37,367 nucleotides of DNA from an uncultured delta proteobacterium (GTDB taxonomy: Bacteria; Bdellovibrionota_C; UBA2361; OMII01), in NCBI GenBank assembly GCA_903920005.1, contig CAIXKI010000192.1, forward strand, positions 1 to 37,367, given 5' to 3'. Positions within the stretch are counted from its first letter, which is position 1, and each line of letters starts with the position of its first letter. Positions 24,183 to 33,049 of the stretch are shown piece after piece. The notes under the pieces were generated by a model that saw only the letters and a program-made list of their open reading frames with translations, was not told the DNA's origin and did not search any database. A program made the translations under genes and the position numbers.

Positions 24183-24602
24183 TTATCCGTCGACCATTTT
24201 CTTGCAACCTTCAAGCTCAAGTTCAAGATCTCTCCTTCTTTGAGCCGCGGTGTTTCGAGCGTCGGTCAGCGTGTCAACTTTTTGATCCGCTGAGTTCCAA
24301 GCTCTAAAACAGCGCTCCTCTTCAAGCTCGAGCATTAGCTTCATCCGAGGATCTTGCGCCTTTGACCACTTCTCTCCGAGGAATCGAATCTCTCGAAGAA
24401 TCTGGTCTCGGCGGTCGAGCCTGCGAGCGCGGCGAATCTCCAGCGCTCGCTCGCACGTTCTCTGGATTCTCAAATCGAGGTCGAGCCTCCAGATCCGGTC
24501 GAACGTTTTTTCAGCGCATTCTATCGAGCAGACCCCGTAAGGGATGTCTGCTTCAGTAAGAAGGCTTCCGCACTCCACGCATACCTTATGGGTTGAAGCC
24601 AT
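24183..24602 (-). CDS. Small zinc-ribbon coiled-coil protein
   Basis: 139 residues, not recognised as a named family. Cys8, Cys11 (CVEC), Cys25 and Cys29 (CSIEC) form a CxxC-13-CxxxC knuckle fit to bind zinc. The remaining 110 residues are highly charged, rich in Arg, Glu and Leu, and predicted to form one or two long helices or a coiled coil (for example RALEIRRARRLDRRDQILRE). The start is well supported: AAAGGAG lies six bases before the ATG at 24602. It is a single gene, divergent from the GH15-like gene and convergent with the radical SAM gene. Possible roles include nucleic-acid or protein binding, but nothing specific can be concluded. Confidence 0.72.
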   Translation of the reverse strand: MASTHKVCVECGSLLTEADIPYGVCSIECAEKTFDRIWRLDLDLRIQRTCERALEIRRARRLDRRDQILREIRFLGEKWSKAQDPRMKLMLELEEERCFRAWNSADQKVDTLTDARNTAAQRRRDLELELEGCKKMVDG

Positions 24603-24615
24603 ATAAGACTCCTTT

Positions 24616-24633
24616 CTTAAAACCCTTAAAACC
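24616..24633. repeat. Tandem 9-bp repeat upstream of the zinc-ribbon gene
   Basis: CTTAAAACC occurs twice head to tail, 14 bases upstream of the zinc-ribbon gene's start codon in the divergent interval. It could be a promoter element or operator, or chance. Confidence 0.3.
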
Positions 24634-24734
24634 GAAACACGTCACAACACCCGACTTAATTCAGCGTACTGAGTTTAGCCGGGGGATGCCTCCGTGAGTG
24701 TACCGGGGCTAGGCTCCCTAAGCTACGTCACCGC

Positions 24735-26543
24735 TTGGAAAATCAGGCCCACCGAGGGCGCTTCAGTGGTCTTGGTCATAGGTGCATTTACGGGCGCTTG
24801 TACGATTTCCCCTTTGATGAATTGTTTGACCACGCTACCCTGGCTGAACGTCCACTTTTTGAAACATATCTGAGGGGATACATGCCACAAGCTGATGTTG
24901 AATCTTCTCGTGTCGATGGTGCGGTTCCGGAATTGCGGTGGAGGTGTAATCTAGCGCAAGGAATTCTAAAACCGCTTAATTCTGACAGGGTGGCGATTCG
25001 TCCGATGGGTCCCACATTCGTGGAGTTGGGGCTTCCGTCTCTGAAAGATATTCCCCTCTCGCCCCAGCTCGTCTCCGATCACCCGCTCCGAAGCTTTATC
25101 CTCAAGGAGAGTCCTTTAACCTCCCAAGAATTGAGTAGGATTCTCTCGCACCCCGCGCTCGATTTATCGCTTGTCGGGTTTCATTCCGGCACGGTAACCG
25201 CCGCTGTTCACAACCAGCTGATGCACGGTGACCGAGTTGGAGTGGAGGATTACTCTCGTAATATGTGGGCTAGGGATGGAATCATTACGGCGGCCGCGCT
25301 CAATCGCGCGGGGTTTTCCGACCATGCTCACCAGATCGTCAAGAACTTGTGGGACTTCTCTGGTGGGCACCATCACCGAGGGAAGATTCTGCAGTTTCAT
25401 TGGGGGGGTGTTGAGTTTAGTCGAAGACTCTTTCTCGAAGGTAATAACGGCCCCCATATCAAATACTCGGTCAATCAGTCGGGTCATCTTGAGTGGTGCA
25501 ATCACGATTGGGGGCATCAACAACTAGACGCTTTAGGTGCGATGATTTGGGCGCCTTATCGCTTCGCGAACCAGCGCGGGAGATCGGATTCTGACGCTCG
25601 ATTGGATCTGCGACATCTCGATCCGATGAAGGGACAGAACGACTCAATACTTCCGGCGGCGATAAAGATGCTGCACGGTGTCCAGGCTCACGACACGATG
25701 GACTACGGCCCGTGGGAGGATATTCGCGTATGGCGCCGCGCGTCGAGTGTGGGAATCGTTTTAGCCGCGTTGCATGAAGCTCGTGTATTTCATGAGCGAG
25801 AGGGGTGGGACTACCTTCCCGTTGAATATCACGGAAAGCAGGATGGGCAGTCGTTTCACGATCAGCTTGAAGCGACCCTCTACAACTGTCTTAACACGGT
25901 GCAGTCTCGCATTCCAACAGAGGGGCTGGCGACCGAGTGTGATAGGAGGCCGCACGACTCCGCTTTGGTGTTCCTGCTCTATCCGTTTGATTGCAACCTT
26001 AAGCTCGAGCGGCAGAACACAATTCTTCGCACGGTCTATCGAAATATGGGCGAGACTGGCTTCCGTAGGTGGGAGATGGACGTGGAGGACGGTCCGGATC
26101 GGTACGTCGGGCAAGATTATTTTAGTAATGGAGATCCTTCCTATAAGGGAGAATTCGCGAGGGTTGGTGATGGATATAGGCCTGCGGAGTGGTCCCTCTT
26201 TGACCCGTTGCTGGCGGCGTATTATTACCGGCGCTATGTGCACTCGGCCGGAAGGGATCAAGACTCTTTGCTGTACGGTGATAAACACCTTAAGAGAGCG
26301 CTCTCGTTCATCACGAAGGAATCTCACTCTCTATTTGTGGCGGGAAAAGGGGAGGAGTATGTGATTCCAGGCGGGATACTTCCTGAAGCCTTCGCGTGGG
26401 ATTCGTCGCGACAGGAGTGGCGTCCAAATCACAATTCCCCACTCCTTATGGCGCAGGCAGCATTAGGATTGGCGTTTGAACGCGCTCAAGAGGCGTGCAT
26501 AGTGGCGGAAGTCCGTGGGCGATTGCATCCTGTTGTCGCGTGA
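24735..26543 (+). CDS. GH15-like (glucoamylase/phosphorylase-kinase-alpha type) glycoside hydrolase
   Basis: 602 residues with the helical (alpha/alpha)6-barrel pattern of glycoside hydrolase family 15. MWARDGIITAAALNRAG (177-193) carries the substrate-binding Arg-Asp pair, QLDALG (263-268) is conserved, and PWEDIRVWRRASSVGIVLAA (326-345) matches the WExR...SSxx segment holding the general-acid Glu (here Glu328). A later segment, PAEWSLFDPLLAAYYYRR, may include the base. Glucoamylase, trehalase-like and phosphorylase-kinase-type relatives are possible, as is a glycogen-debranching-like role. No signal peptide, so it is presumably cytoplasmic and acts on storage or intracellular glucan. The start is uncertain: TTG at 24735 without a good ribosome site, or ATG at 24882 after GGGG; the first 49 residues look protein-like. 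The CBM9-like gene follows 18 bases later. Confidence 0.68.
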   Translation: MENQAHRGRFSGLGHRCIYGRLYDFPFDELFDHATLAERPLFETYLRGYMPQADVESSRVDGAVPELRWRCNLAQGILKPLNSDRVAIRPMGPTFVELGLPSLKDIPLSPQLVSDHPLRSFILKESPLTSQELSRILSHPALDLSLVGFHSGTVTAAVHNQLMHGDRVGVEDYSRNMWARDGIITAAALNRAGFSDHAHQIVKNLWDFSGGHHHRGKILQFHWGGVEFSRRLFLEGNNGPHIKYSVNQSGHLEWCNHDWGHQQLDALGAMIWAPYRFANQRGRSDSDARLDLRHLDPMKGQNDSILPAAIKMLHGVQAHDTMDYGPWEDIRVWRRASSVGIVLAALHEARVFHEREGWDYLPVEYHGKQDGQSFHDQLEATLYNCLNTVQSRIPTEGLATECDRRPHDSALVFLLYPFDCNLKLERQNTILRTVYRNMGETGFRRWEMDVEDGPDRYVGQDYFSNGDPSYKGEFARVGDGYRPAEWSLFDPLLAAYYYRRYVHSAGRDQDSLLYGDKHLKRALSFITKESHSLFVAGKGEEYVIPGGILPEAFAWDSSRQEWRPNHNSPLLMAQAALGLAFERAQEACIVAEVRGRLHPVVA

Positions 26544-26561
26544 GGTCTCTAAGGTTTCTTT

Positions 26562-27149
26562 ATGTCTATGATCGTCTTTGACTCGCCTGTTACTCTCACA
26601 CAGTCACGGGTTCGTGGACTTCCGCATGGCTCAGTCGGATCGTGTTGGCATGGAGAGGCCCTTTCGTCTCCTCTGTGGTGGGTGGTCGCTCTCGATCCCA
26701 AGCATCTTTGGTTCGCCGGTTCACTGCCGGGAGGAGGAGTCCGCATCCCTCATGCTAAACATGGAGAATTTGTTGAGGGGTTGTGGGAAGCTGATGTGCT
26801 TGAGCTCTTCATCAAGCAGCCTGGCGGAAGATATTTCGAATTTAACGTAAGCCCTCAAGGAGCATGGTGGGCGATGGAGCTCTCCGCCTATCGAGAGCGA
26901 GTCTCGTACCTGCGTTTGCCCAAAGTGGACCTGATTGAGACGGAGGTTTTATCAGATCGATGGACCGCGCTTGTATGTCTCGAACGCGGCTCGCTGCCGT
27001 TGGATATATCGGCGGGTTCGACACTTCACGTTTCGGGTGTCTTTAACGACAAGAAACCGCGATATCTATCCTCGAATCCGGTCGCAAACGTCGCGCCGGA
27101 CTTCCATCATCTTGACGCGTTTCAGCGGGTATCTCTAAGGGGCTTGTAG
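26562..27149 (+). CDS. CBM9-like (DOMON-like) carbohydrate-binding protein
   Basis: 195 residues matching the family-9-like carbohydrate-binding (DOMON-like) fold: VRIPHAKHGEFVEGLWEADVLELFI (about 64-88, split by charged residues), the GRYFEFNVSPQGAWW segment and the terminal NPVANVAPDFHHLDAF. Many members are stand-alone proteins of unknown function encoded beside glycosidases. It has no signal peptide, so it is probably cytoplasmic. It lies 18 bases after the GH15-like gene, most likely in one transcript, and may assist it (inference). ATG codons at 26562 and 26568 are both possible starts; AAGG lies about nine bases before the first. Confidence 0.72.
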   Translation: MSMIVFDSPVTLTQSRVRGLPHGSVGSCWHGEALSSPLWWVVALDPKHLWFAGSLPGGGVRIPHAKHGEFVEGLWEADVLELFIKQPGGRYFEFNVSPQGAWWAMELSAYRERVSYLRLPKVDLIETEVLSDRWTALVCLERGSLPLDISAGSTLHVSGVFNDKKPRYLSSNPVANVAPDFHHLDAFQRVSLRGL

Positions 27150-27236
27150 GTGGCTTTGCGCCAATACCTGCCCGTTTAGTTTTGCAATGTGCTGAAATTA
27201 CGTGTGTTTTGAGGTGCGGCGGTTGCGTACTTCACG

Positions 27237-27265
27237 TTGTACAAGGAAGGGGTTTGTGCTAACCT
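27237..27265 (+). promoter_or_regulatory. Candidate sigma-70 promoter for the rimP-nusA-infB operon
   Basis: TTGTAC (27237-27242), a 17-base spacer and TAACCT (27260-27265). Transcription would begin near 27272, giving a leader of about 158 bases. The leader holds two small hairpins, GGCAG/CTGCC (27278-27291) and CAACC/GGTTG. The -10 is poor. Confidence 0.35.
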
Positions 27266-27429
27266 CTCGACATCTCTGGCAGGTCCCTGCCGCGAGCGTG
27301 TGGTCTCACATGCTCAACCGTAATCCTGGTTGCACGTCTGGTAACGGGGTCGCGCGAATAAAGCGGAGCGTTGGCTATTGTCTGCGTTCCGAGGGACTGG
27401 TCAAGTGTACTACGTGTGTGGCGTAAGGG

Positions 27430-27990
27430 ATGAGTAGTGTTATGTCCGAAAGCCTGGCTGGCGCTGTTGAGGCTGAAGCTGTTGAGGCAACAGCTCTCTG
27501 GAAAACGATCGATGAGGACGCTACGTATGAGGGCGTTGAGCTGTTCGACGTAGAGATGCCTCGCGATGGAGGCTCTGGTCGCAGTGGGGTTGTTCGGGTT
27601 TACATTACGAAGCAAGGCGGCGTGGACGCGGAGGGAGTTGAAGAGGCTCCGGAGCGTCGTAATACCGTCACCTTCGAAGACTGTGTGCGAGTTACGAAAC
27701 GATTGCTCGATATTGATGAGCAGGAAGCGTTCGTTCCTGAACACTGTGTTCTTGAGGTCTCCAGTCCGGGGATTAATAGAACTCTCCGATTGCCATGGCA
27801 CTTTACCGGGGCCGTAGGCGAACGTGTTCGCTTGAAGTTCCGCGATGGACAGAATGCGTACGTCGTTTCAACCGGCACGCTGCGTTCAGCGCGAGAAGGG
27901 CTCCTGGAGCTAGAGAGCGAAGAGAAGAAGGAAGTGCTCCTCGTGAAACTTCAGGATGTGAAGGAAGCCAGAGTAGACTTTAAATTTTAA
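27430..27990 (+). CDS. rimP: Ribosome maturation factor RimP
   Basis: Assists late assembly of the 30S ribosomal subunit. 186 residues, the usual size. The N-terminal domain contains the conserved strand GVELFDVEM (38-46) and CVRVTKRLLDI (78-88). LEVSSPGINRTLR (101-113) is the RimP signature at the domain boundary, followed by the Sm-like C-terminal domain with ERVRLKFRDG. The first 35 residues are Ala/Glu-rich and poorly conserved. ATG codons at 27430 and 27442 are possible, with TAAGGG close to the first. First gene of the operon, 56 bases ahead of nusA, the classic order. Confidence 0.93.
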   Translation: MSSVMSESLAGAVEAEAVEATALWKTIDEDATYEGVELFDVEMPRDGGSGRSGVVRVYITKQGGVDAEGVEEAPERRNTVTFEDCVRVTKRLLDIDEQEAFVPEHCVLEVSSPGINRTLRLPWHFTGAVGERVRLKFRDGQNAYVVSTGTLRSAREGLLELESEEKKEVLLVKLQDVKEARVDFKF

Positions 27991-28046
27991 CGGCGCGTTG
28001 CCCAGTAAGGGGTGGGTGCTGAAGCTAACTGATGAGGTAAGTGAGT

Positions 28047-29543
28047 ATGTCATCAAATTTTGACCTAAATGCGATCCTGAGCCAAATGGGGCGAGACAAG
28101 GGGATTGATAAGCAGGTGCTTATAGAGGCGGTTGAGTCAGCGATGCTGTCTGCCGCGCGCAAGCACTACGGTCACAACCTTAACCTTGAGACCAAATTCA
28201 ACGAGGAGACTGGCGAGATTGAAGTAGTTCAGTTCAAGGTCGTTGTTGATCAGGTAGAGGACGGAGATACGCAGATTTCGACGCAGGACGCTCGTAAGGA
28301 AGTTGACCCTGACGCAATGGTTGGCGATGAGCTTGGTAAAAAGCTCGATACCGACGTTCTCGGTCGCATCGCCGCTCAGACCGCCAAACAAGTTATCATG
28401 CAGAAGGTACGTGACGCCGAACGTGGTGTCATTTACGAAGAGTATAAGGATTGCAAGGGCGACCTCATTAACGGAATCGTTCTTCGCCTTGAGCGCGGAA
28501 ATATCATCGTCAACCTCGGTCGAACCGAGGCGATCCTTCCGAAGCGTGAGCAGATCACCCGAGAGCGTTACCGTCCGGGCGATCGTCTCCGCGGAATGGT
28601 TCTGGACGTCGACCGCTCGGCTCGTGGACCTCAAATTATCCTGTCGCGAAGTCATCCAGATCTTATCAAGAAGCTCTTCGAGCTTGAGGTGCCGGAGATT
28701 GCGGACAAGGTTATTGAGCTCAAGGCTGTGGCTCGTGAGCCAGGTGAGAGAGCGAAGATCGCGGTGTATTCTAACGATCCAAGCGTTGATCCTGTTGGTG
28801 CCTGTGTGGGTATCAAGGGGTCTCGAGTTCAGGCCGTCGTGCAAGAGCTTCGTGGAGAGCGTATCGATATCATTACATGGACTCCGGATGAGCCTTCGTT
28901 CGTCGCGCGTGCCCTTGCCCCAGCGGAGGTGAGTCGAGTCGTTGTCGATGAAGAACAGCACTCCATGGAGGTAATCGTCCCGGACGACCAGCTATCGTTG
29001 GCGATTGGACGTCGTGGACAGAACGTGAAGCTCGCGAGCAAGCTCTCAGGATGGAGAATTGACGTGCGGAGCGTTTCCGTCGCTGAGGAAGAGGCCCGTA
29101 GAGCTCGTGCGGCTCTCGGAGGTATTCCGAATATCGACTTCATGCATGCTGAGTTGCTCTTCCAACATGGGTACCGAACGGTGCGCGAGGTGGCGGATTC
29201 TTCTCTTGAGGACCTCATGGAGATTGAAGGACTCAGTCAGGAGCAGGTATCTGAGCTTCTCAAGAATGCCAAGGAGTACGCCGAGCAGTTGGGTGACGAG
29301 GCTGACAGCCTTGGAACCGCTGAGAGCGAAGAGATAACGGACCTCGATCGTCTTCCGATTACGGCTGACGTTCGAGAGATGTTGCTTGGTGGGGGATTCA
29401 AGACCATTCAAAGTCTCGTTGAGGCTGATGATGACGCGTTGCGTCAAGTAAGTGGTCTTGAGGAAGGAGATGTTGAGCAGATCCGGCAGGCGGTGGATAA
29501 CTTCCTTCGCAGTGGTTCTGTTCGTGCGGCATCGCCTGTCTAA
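28047..29543 (+). CDS. nusA: Transcription termination/antitermination protein NusA
   Basis: RNA-polymerase-binding factor controlling pausing, termination and antitermination. Start: ATG at 28047 has GAGG nine bases upstream; GTG at 28041 is too close. About 498 residues: the N-terminal polymerase-binding domain (1-130), S1 domain (ERGVIYEEYKDCKGDLINGIV onward, as two stretches), KH1 with VGACVGIKGSRVQAV, KH2 with SLAIGRRGQNVKLASKL, then two C-terminal helix-hairpin-helix-like acidic repeats (ending LLKNAKEYAEQ and QAVDNFLRSG). Those repeats match proteobacterial-type NusA and are missing from shorter Gram-positive forms. Confidence 0.97.
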   Translation: MSSNFDLNAILSQMGRDKGIDKQVLIEAVESAMLSAARKHYGHNLNLETKFNEETGEIEVVQFKVVVDQVEDGDTQISTQDARKEVDPDAMVGDELGKKLDTDVLGRIAAQTAKQVIMQKVRDAERGVIYEEYKDCKGDLINGIVLRLERGNIIVNLGRTEAILPKREQITRERYRPGDRLRGMVLDVDRSARGPQIILSRSHPDLIKKLFELEVPEIADKVIELKAVAREPGERAKIAVYSNDPSVDPVGACVGIKGSRVQAVVQELRGERIDIITWTPDEPSFVARALAPAEVSRVVVDEEQHSMEVIVPDDQLSLAIGRRGQNVKLASKLSGWRIDVRSVSVAEEEARRARAALGGIPNIDFMHAELLFQHGYRTVREVADSSLEDLMEIEGLSQEQVSELLKNAKEYAEQLGDEADSLGTAESEEITDLDRLPITADVREMLLGGGFKTIQSLVEADDDALRQVSGLEEGDVEQIRQAVDNFLRSGSVRAASPV

Positions 29544-29565
29544 GGTGCTGCCCCAGAGAGGTCGC

Positions 29566-29904
29566 TTGCGAACGATTGAGCGCACATGTTGTATCTGCCG
29601 CTCGAAAGCTGACAAGCGTGGCCTCTTGAGGGTTGTGGCGGTAAATGGCGACTTGGTAGTGGATGACTCGCAGAGTCTACCAGGTCGCGGCGGGTATGTT
29701 CACCCAACACCGGAGTGCCTGTCCCGAATGGGACAGGTGGCTCGGTGGGAAAGAGCGCTGCGGGTAGGAGATGTCGGGTTAAAGGCGTCTCAGGTTTCAC
29801 GTGTGGCGATGGAGCTGATGGCGAAATTTCAAGCCGTCATCGAAGATCCGAATGGGTCGTCCTCCGGAAGCGGCAAGAAGCCAAAACGAGGGATTCGTCT
29901 GTGA
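29566..29904 (+). CDS. ylxR: YlxR family RNA-binding protein (DUF448)
   Basis: Small conserved protein encoded between nusA and infB in many bacteria; reported as RNA-binding or as a partner of RNase P RNA in some species. The core RTCCICRSKADKRGLLRVV, with ValAsn-Gly-Asp-Leu following and LPGRGGYVHPTPECL, is the DUF448 signature. The start is ambiguous: TTG at 29566 (AGAGG five bases upstream, 112 residues) is chosen; GTG at 29545 is immediately after the nusA stop. A basic tail (KKPKRGIRL) ends the protein. It lies 22 bases after nusA in the operon. Confidence 0.85.
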   Translation: MRTIERTCCICRSKADKRGLLRVVAVNGDLVVDDSQSLPGRGGYVHPTPECLSRMGQVARWERALRVGDVGLKASQVSRVAMELMAKFQAVIEDPNGSSSGSGKKPKRGIRL

Positions 29905-30000
29905 TGAATCTCGCGAGGTAAATAAAGCGTCTCGGTTACGGGACATAAAGTTGTGGTTCTCCGGAGTGGAAGAAACCGTTTCGGTGAGAAAAAAAGGCAC

Positions 30001-32637
30001 ATGTCAAAGATCAGAATTTACGAATTAGCAAAAGAGCTCGGTGTCGATAACAGAATCGTTCTCTCCAAAGCGCAGGAGCTTGGTTTTCGTGGGAAGAGTT
30101 CTCACTCCCATTCCCTTGACTCCGATGAGGCCGACGCAGTTCGCCGCGCCATTATTCGTCAGGCTATTGGCACTCCGAAATCATCTAACACTGAGTTCGT
30201 GACGACCCGAGTTGATAAGGTGACGGGAGCTACAGAGGCTGTAGTTGAAAAGCGTTCTGGGAACGTTATCCGTCGTCGTCGCTCAGCTGATGGCGATGGT
30301 CCAGCGCCAACCGCTCAAGCCGTACAACCGGAGCTGTCGGCTTCCAGTTCATTAACTCAATTGGCATCCGATGGTGGTGCCGCGCGTGATTACAGCGCTG
30401 AGCCTGCAATCGCTGAAGAGGAGATACAAATTCCTGAAGAGCCAACAATCCAGGAGGAGACAGTTCCCGAGGTAGAGTCGGTTCAGGAGGTTGTAGAGCC
30501 AGAGCCGGTTGTTGTTGAGGAAGTCAAAGTGCGAGAGGCGCCGGCGGCTCCAGTTGTTGAAACTAAGCCAGGTATTGGTCCGAGAATCCTCGGACGCATG
30601 GAACTTCCTGTTCAGAGGAAACCAGTAGCGAAGCCTGCTGACGCTCGAAGACCCGGTGCTCCGGCTGCGGCGACTCGCGAGGCTCCGCGTGAGACATTCG
30701 AAAGCGAGGAAGAGGGCGCAAAGAAGAAGAGTGCCTTTAAGAAGGGACGGAAGCGCGAGATTAGCAGTGTCGATCTCATAGATTACGGTGGTCGAGAGGG
30801 GCGACGCTCTAAGCCTCGAAGAGATGATGATAGGCGTAGAGACTTCCATGGCGACGCTGAGAAGCCCAAAGTCGCGAAGCGCGTGATCGAACTTGGTGAT
30901 TCTATCACCGTAGGTGATTTGGCTAAGCAGATGAGCCTCAAGTCCGGTGAGGTTATCGCTAAGCTTCTTGGGCTGGGCGTATTGGCAACAATCAACCAGG
31001 CCATCGACAAGGATACCGCTCAGATCGTCGCTGATGACATGGGATACGAGGTTAAGCACGTTGAATTCAACGAGCAGGATATCCTCCAGGATACAGTCGA
31101 AGATGACGCGGCTACGCTTGTTGCCCGATCCCCAGTGGTTACGGTGATGGGTCACGTCGACCATGGTAAAACCTCACTTCTCGATAAGATTCGTAGTACG
31201 TCAGTCGCGGCAAAAGAGGCGGGCGGTATTACACAGCACATCGGCGCGTATAAGGTCGAGACAGCTGACGGGCGCGCAGTTACCTTTATCGACACTCCGG
31301 GTCACGCCGCGTTTACGGCGATGCGAGCACGTGGCGCTCAGGTAACCGATATCGTCATCCTTGTTGTGGCGGCTGACGACGGTGTCATGCCTCAAACGAA
31401 GGAGGCGGTTAACCACGCGCAGGCCGCGAAGGTGCCCATCATTGTCGCGATCAACAAGATGGATAAAGCGGACGCCAACCCTGACAGAATTAAGACCCAG
31501 CTCGCTGAGTTTGGATTGCAGCCAGAGGATTGGGGTGGTGACACGATGTTTCTCCCGGTTTCAGCCTTACGGGGTGAGGGAATCGAAACTCTCCTTGAGA
31601 GCATTCTTGTTCTCGCGGATGTTCGTGAACTCAAAGCAAATCCAGAGCGACGCGCGAAAGGAACGATCATTGAGAGTCGAACCGATCGAGGCCGTGGAGT
31701 GGTCGCTACAGTTCTCGTTCAGGCCGGAACTCTTCGTACCGGAGATATCTTCATCAGCGGCGCTGAATATGGTCGCGTTCGTACGATGACTGACTATAAG
31801 GGAGAGAAACTCACAGAGGCGGGCCCTTCAACTCCGGTAGAGATAACTGGATTGAACGGTATGCCAGAGTCAGGTGATGACTTCATGGTGGTTGACACCG
31901 AGGGTGACGCTCGTGAAGTCGCGGCAAACCGCCAGGAGATCAAGGCTCAGAAGGAGCGGTCGCTTGCTTCAGGGCCGATCAGTCTTGAAGAGTTTGCTAA
32001 GCGCGCGAGTAACCAAGCAGCGGCTGAACTTAACGTTATTCTCAAGACCGATGTTCAAGGGTCTGAAGAAGCTGTTAAGCAGTCGATTGAGAAGCTCTCC
32101 GGAGAGAAGGTAAAGGTGCGGGTGCTTCACTCAGCGGTGGGTGGAATTAACGAGAGTGACGTTCAGCTCGCTGTGGCCTCTCGCGCCATCATTGTCGGGT
32201 TCAACGTGCGTGGGGAGCCACGAGCGCTCGCTGATGCCGAGAAATCGGGGGTTCAAGTGCGCTTCTATCGAGTTATCTACGAGCTCTTAGACGACGTGAG
32301 GAACGCGATGGTTGGTCTCCTTGAGCCGATTCGACAAGAATCGAGCCTTGGAAGAGCGGAGGTCCGCGATACGTTCACGATTCCGAAGATCGGTGTTATC
32401 GCAGGATGTTATGTTACGGGTGGTTTGGTTCGCCGAAACGCTAATGCCCGCCTTCTTCGAGACAATAGAGTTATCCATGAAGGCAAGATGTCGAGTCTTC
32501 GACGATTCAAGGATGATGCTCGTGAGGTGCAGGCAGGCTTTGAGTGCGGTATCGGACTCGAGGGCTTTAATGACGTCAAGATAGGAGATGTTATTGACGT
32601 TTACGAGTTTAAAGAGGTCGCACCAACTTTGGAGTAG
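30001..32637 (+). CDS. infB: Translation initiation factor IF-2
   Basis: GTPase that delivers initiator fMet-tRNA to the 30S subunit. ATG at 30001 gives the expected IF2_N start (SKIRIYELAKELGVDNR); an in-frame GTG at 29953 would add 16 atypical residues. 878 residues: IF2_N domain (1-55), an acidic low-complexity linker rich in Glu/Val/Pro (about 80-270), a basic stretch, a second IF2_N-like module (about 295-365), the G domain with GHVDHGKT (384-391), DTPGH (431-435) and NKMD (485-488), then domains II-IV. AAGG lies near the ATG. All GTPase residues are present. Confidence 0.98.
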   Translation: MSKIRIYELAKELGVDNRIVLSKAQELGFRGKSSHSHSLDSDEADAVRRAIIRQAIGTPKSSNTEFVTTRVDKVTGATEAVVEKRSGNVIRRRRSADGDGPAPTAQAVQPELSASSSLTQLASDGGAARDYSAEPAIAEEEIQIPEEPTIQEETVPEVESVQEVVEPEPVVVEEVKVREAPAAPVVETKPGIGPRILGRMELPVQRKPVAKPADARRPGAPAAATREAPRETFESEEEGAKKKSAFKKGRKREISSVDLIDYGGREGRRSKPRRDDDRRRDFHGDAEKPKVAKRVIELGDSITVGDLAKQMSLKSGEVIAKLLGLGVLATINQAIDKDTAQIVADDMGYEVKHVEFNEQDILQDTVEDDAATLVARSPVVTVMGHVDHGKTSLLDKIRSTSVAAKEAGGITQHIGAYKVETADGRAVTFIDTPGHAAFTAMRARGAQVTDIVILVVAADDGVMPQTKEAVNHAQAAKVPIIVAINKMDKADANPDRIKTQLAEFGLQPEDWGGDTMFLPVSALRGEGIETLLESILVLADVRELKANPERRAKGTIIESRTDRGRGVVATVLVQAGTLRTGDIFISGAEYGRVRTMTDYKGEKLTEAGPSTPVEITGLNGMPESGDDFMVVDTEGDAREVAANRQEIKAQKERSLASGPISLEEFAKRASNQAAAELNVILKTDVQGSEEAVKQSIEKLSGEKVKVRVLHSAVGGINESDVQLAVASRAIIVGFNVRGEPRALADAEKSGVQVRFYRVIYELLDDVRNAMVGLLEPIRQESSLGRAEVRDTFTIPKIGVIAGCYVTGGLVRRNANARLLRDNRVIHEGKMSSLRRFKDDAREVQAGFECGIGLEGFNDVKIGDVIDVYEFKEVAPTLE

Positions 32638-32683
32638 TGCTGGCGCACATGTAGTAACAGCCTAGCATGGGTAGTAGGGACGT

Positions 32684-33049
32684 ATGTCGCAACGACGAAT
32701 CTTTCAAATTGGAGAGAGGATACGAGAGGTAATCGCGGAGCAGCTCCATAGAGTCGCGGATCCTCGATTCGATCTCGTTACGATTACATCGGTGATGGTG
32801 TCACCGGATCTCCGCAACGCGAAGGTCTATTGGGTAGTGTCGCTGATTTCAGGCGTTGATCGTGAGGTCCGCGTGAAAGAGGTGCAGGAGGCTTTCGAAA
32901 GTGCCGCGGGGCTTTTCAAGAAGACTCTCGCCAAACAACTCGGAATCCGTTTCGTACCGGAAGTTCGGTTTTACTACGATGACACCCTTGATACCGTCGA
33001 GCACGTCGAGCGTTTAATGGCTAAGGTTCGGTCCACGGAAAATCCATGA
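32684..33049 (+). CDS. rbfA: Ribosome-binding factor A
   Basis: KH-fold factor needed for 30S maturation and 16S rRNA 5' processing. 121 residues, normal length. Conserved pieces are RIGERIREVIAEQL near the start, DPRFDLVTITSVMVSPDLRNAKVYW (in two parts, about 26-50) and LGIRFVPEVRFYYDDTLD near the end, preceding a short helix. TAGGG lies about five bases before the ATG. It follows infB by 46 bases, and its stop overlaps the next start as ATGA, so it is coupled to nrnA. Standard operon position. Confidence 0.96.
   Translation: MSQRRIFQIGERIREVIAEQLHRVADPRFDLVTITSVMVSPDLRNAKVYWVVSLISGVDREVRVKEVQEAFESAAGLFKKTLAKQLGIRFVPEVRFYYDDTLDTVEHVERLMAKVRSTENP

Noticed and set aside
27290-27429. Possible tRNA ahead of rimP, as in E. 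coli metY-rimP
   Set aside because: No cloverleaf or TTC-loop consensus was found.
28137-28961. 274-codon minus-strand frame inside nusA
   Set aside because: Antisense shadow of NusA, whose S1 and KH domains are intact.
30352-31164. 270-codon minus-strand frame in infB
   Set aside because: Arises opposite the low-complexity IF-2 linker; no family signature.
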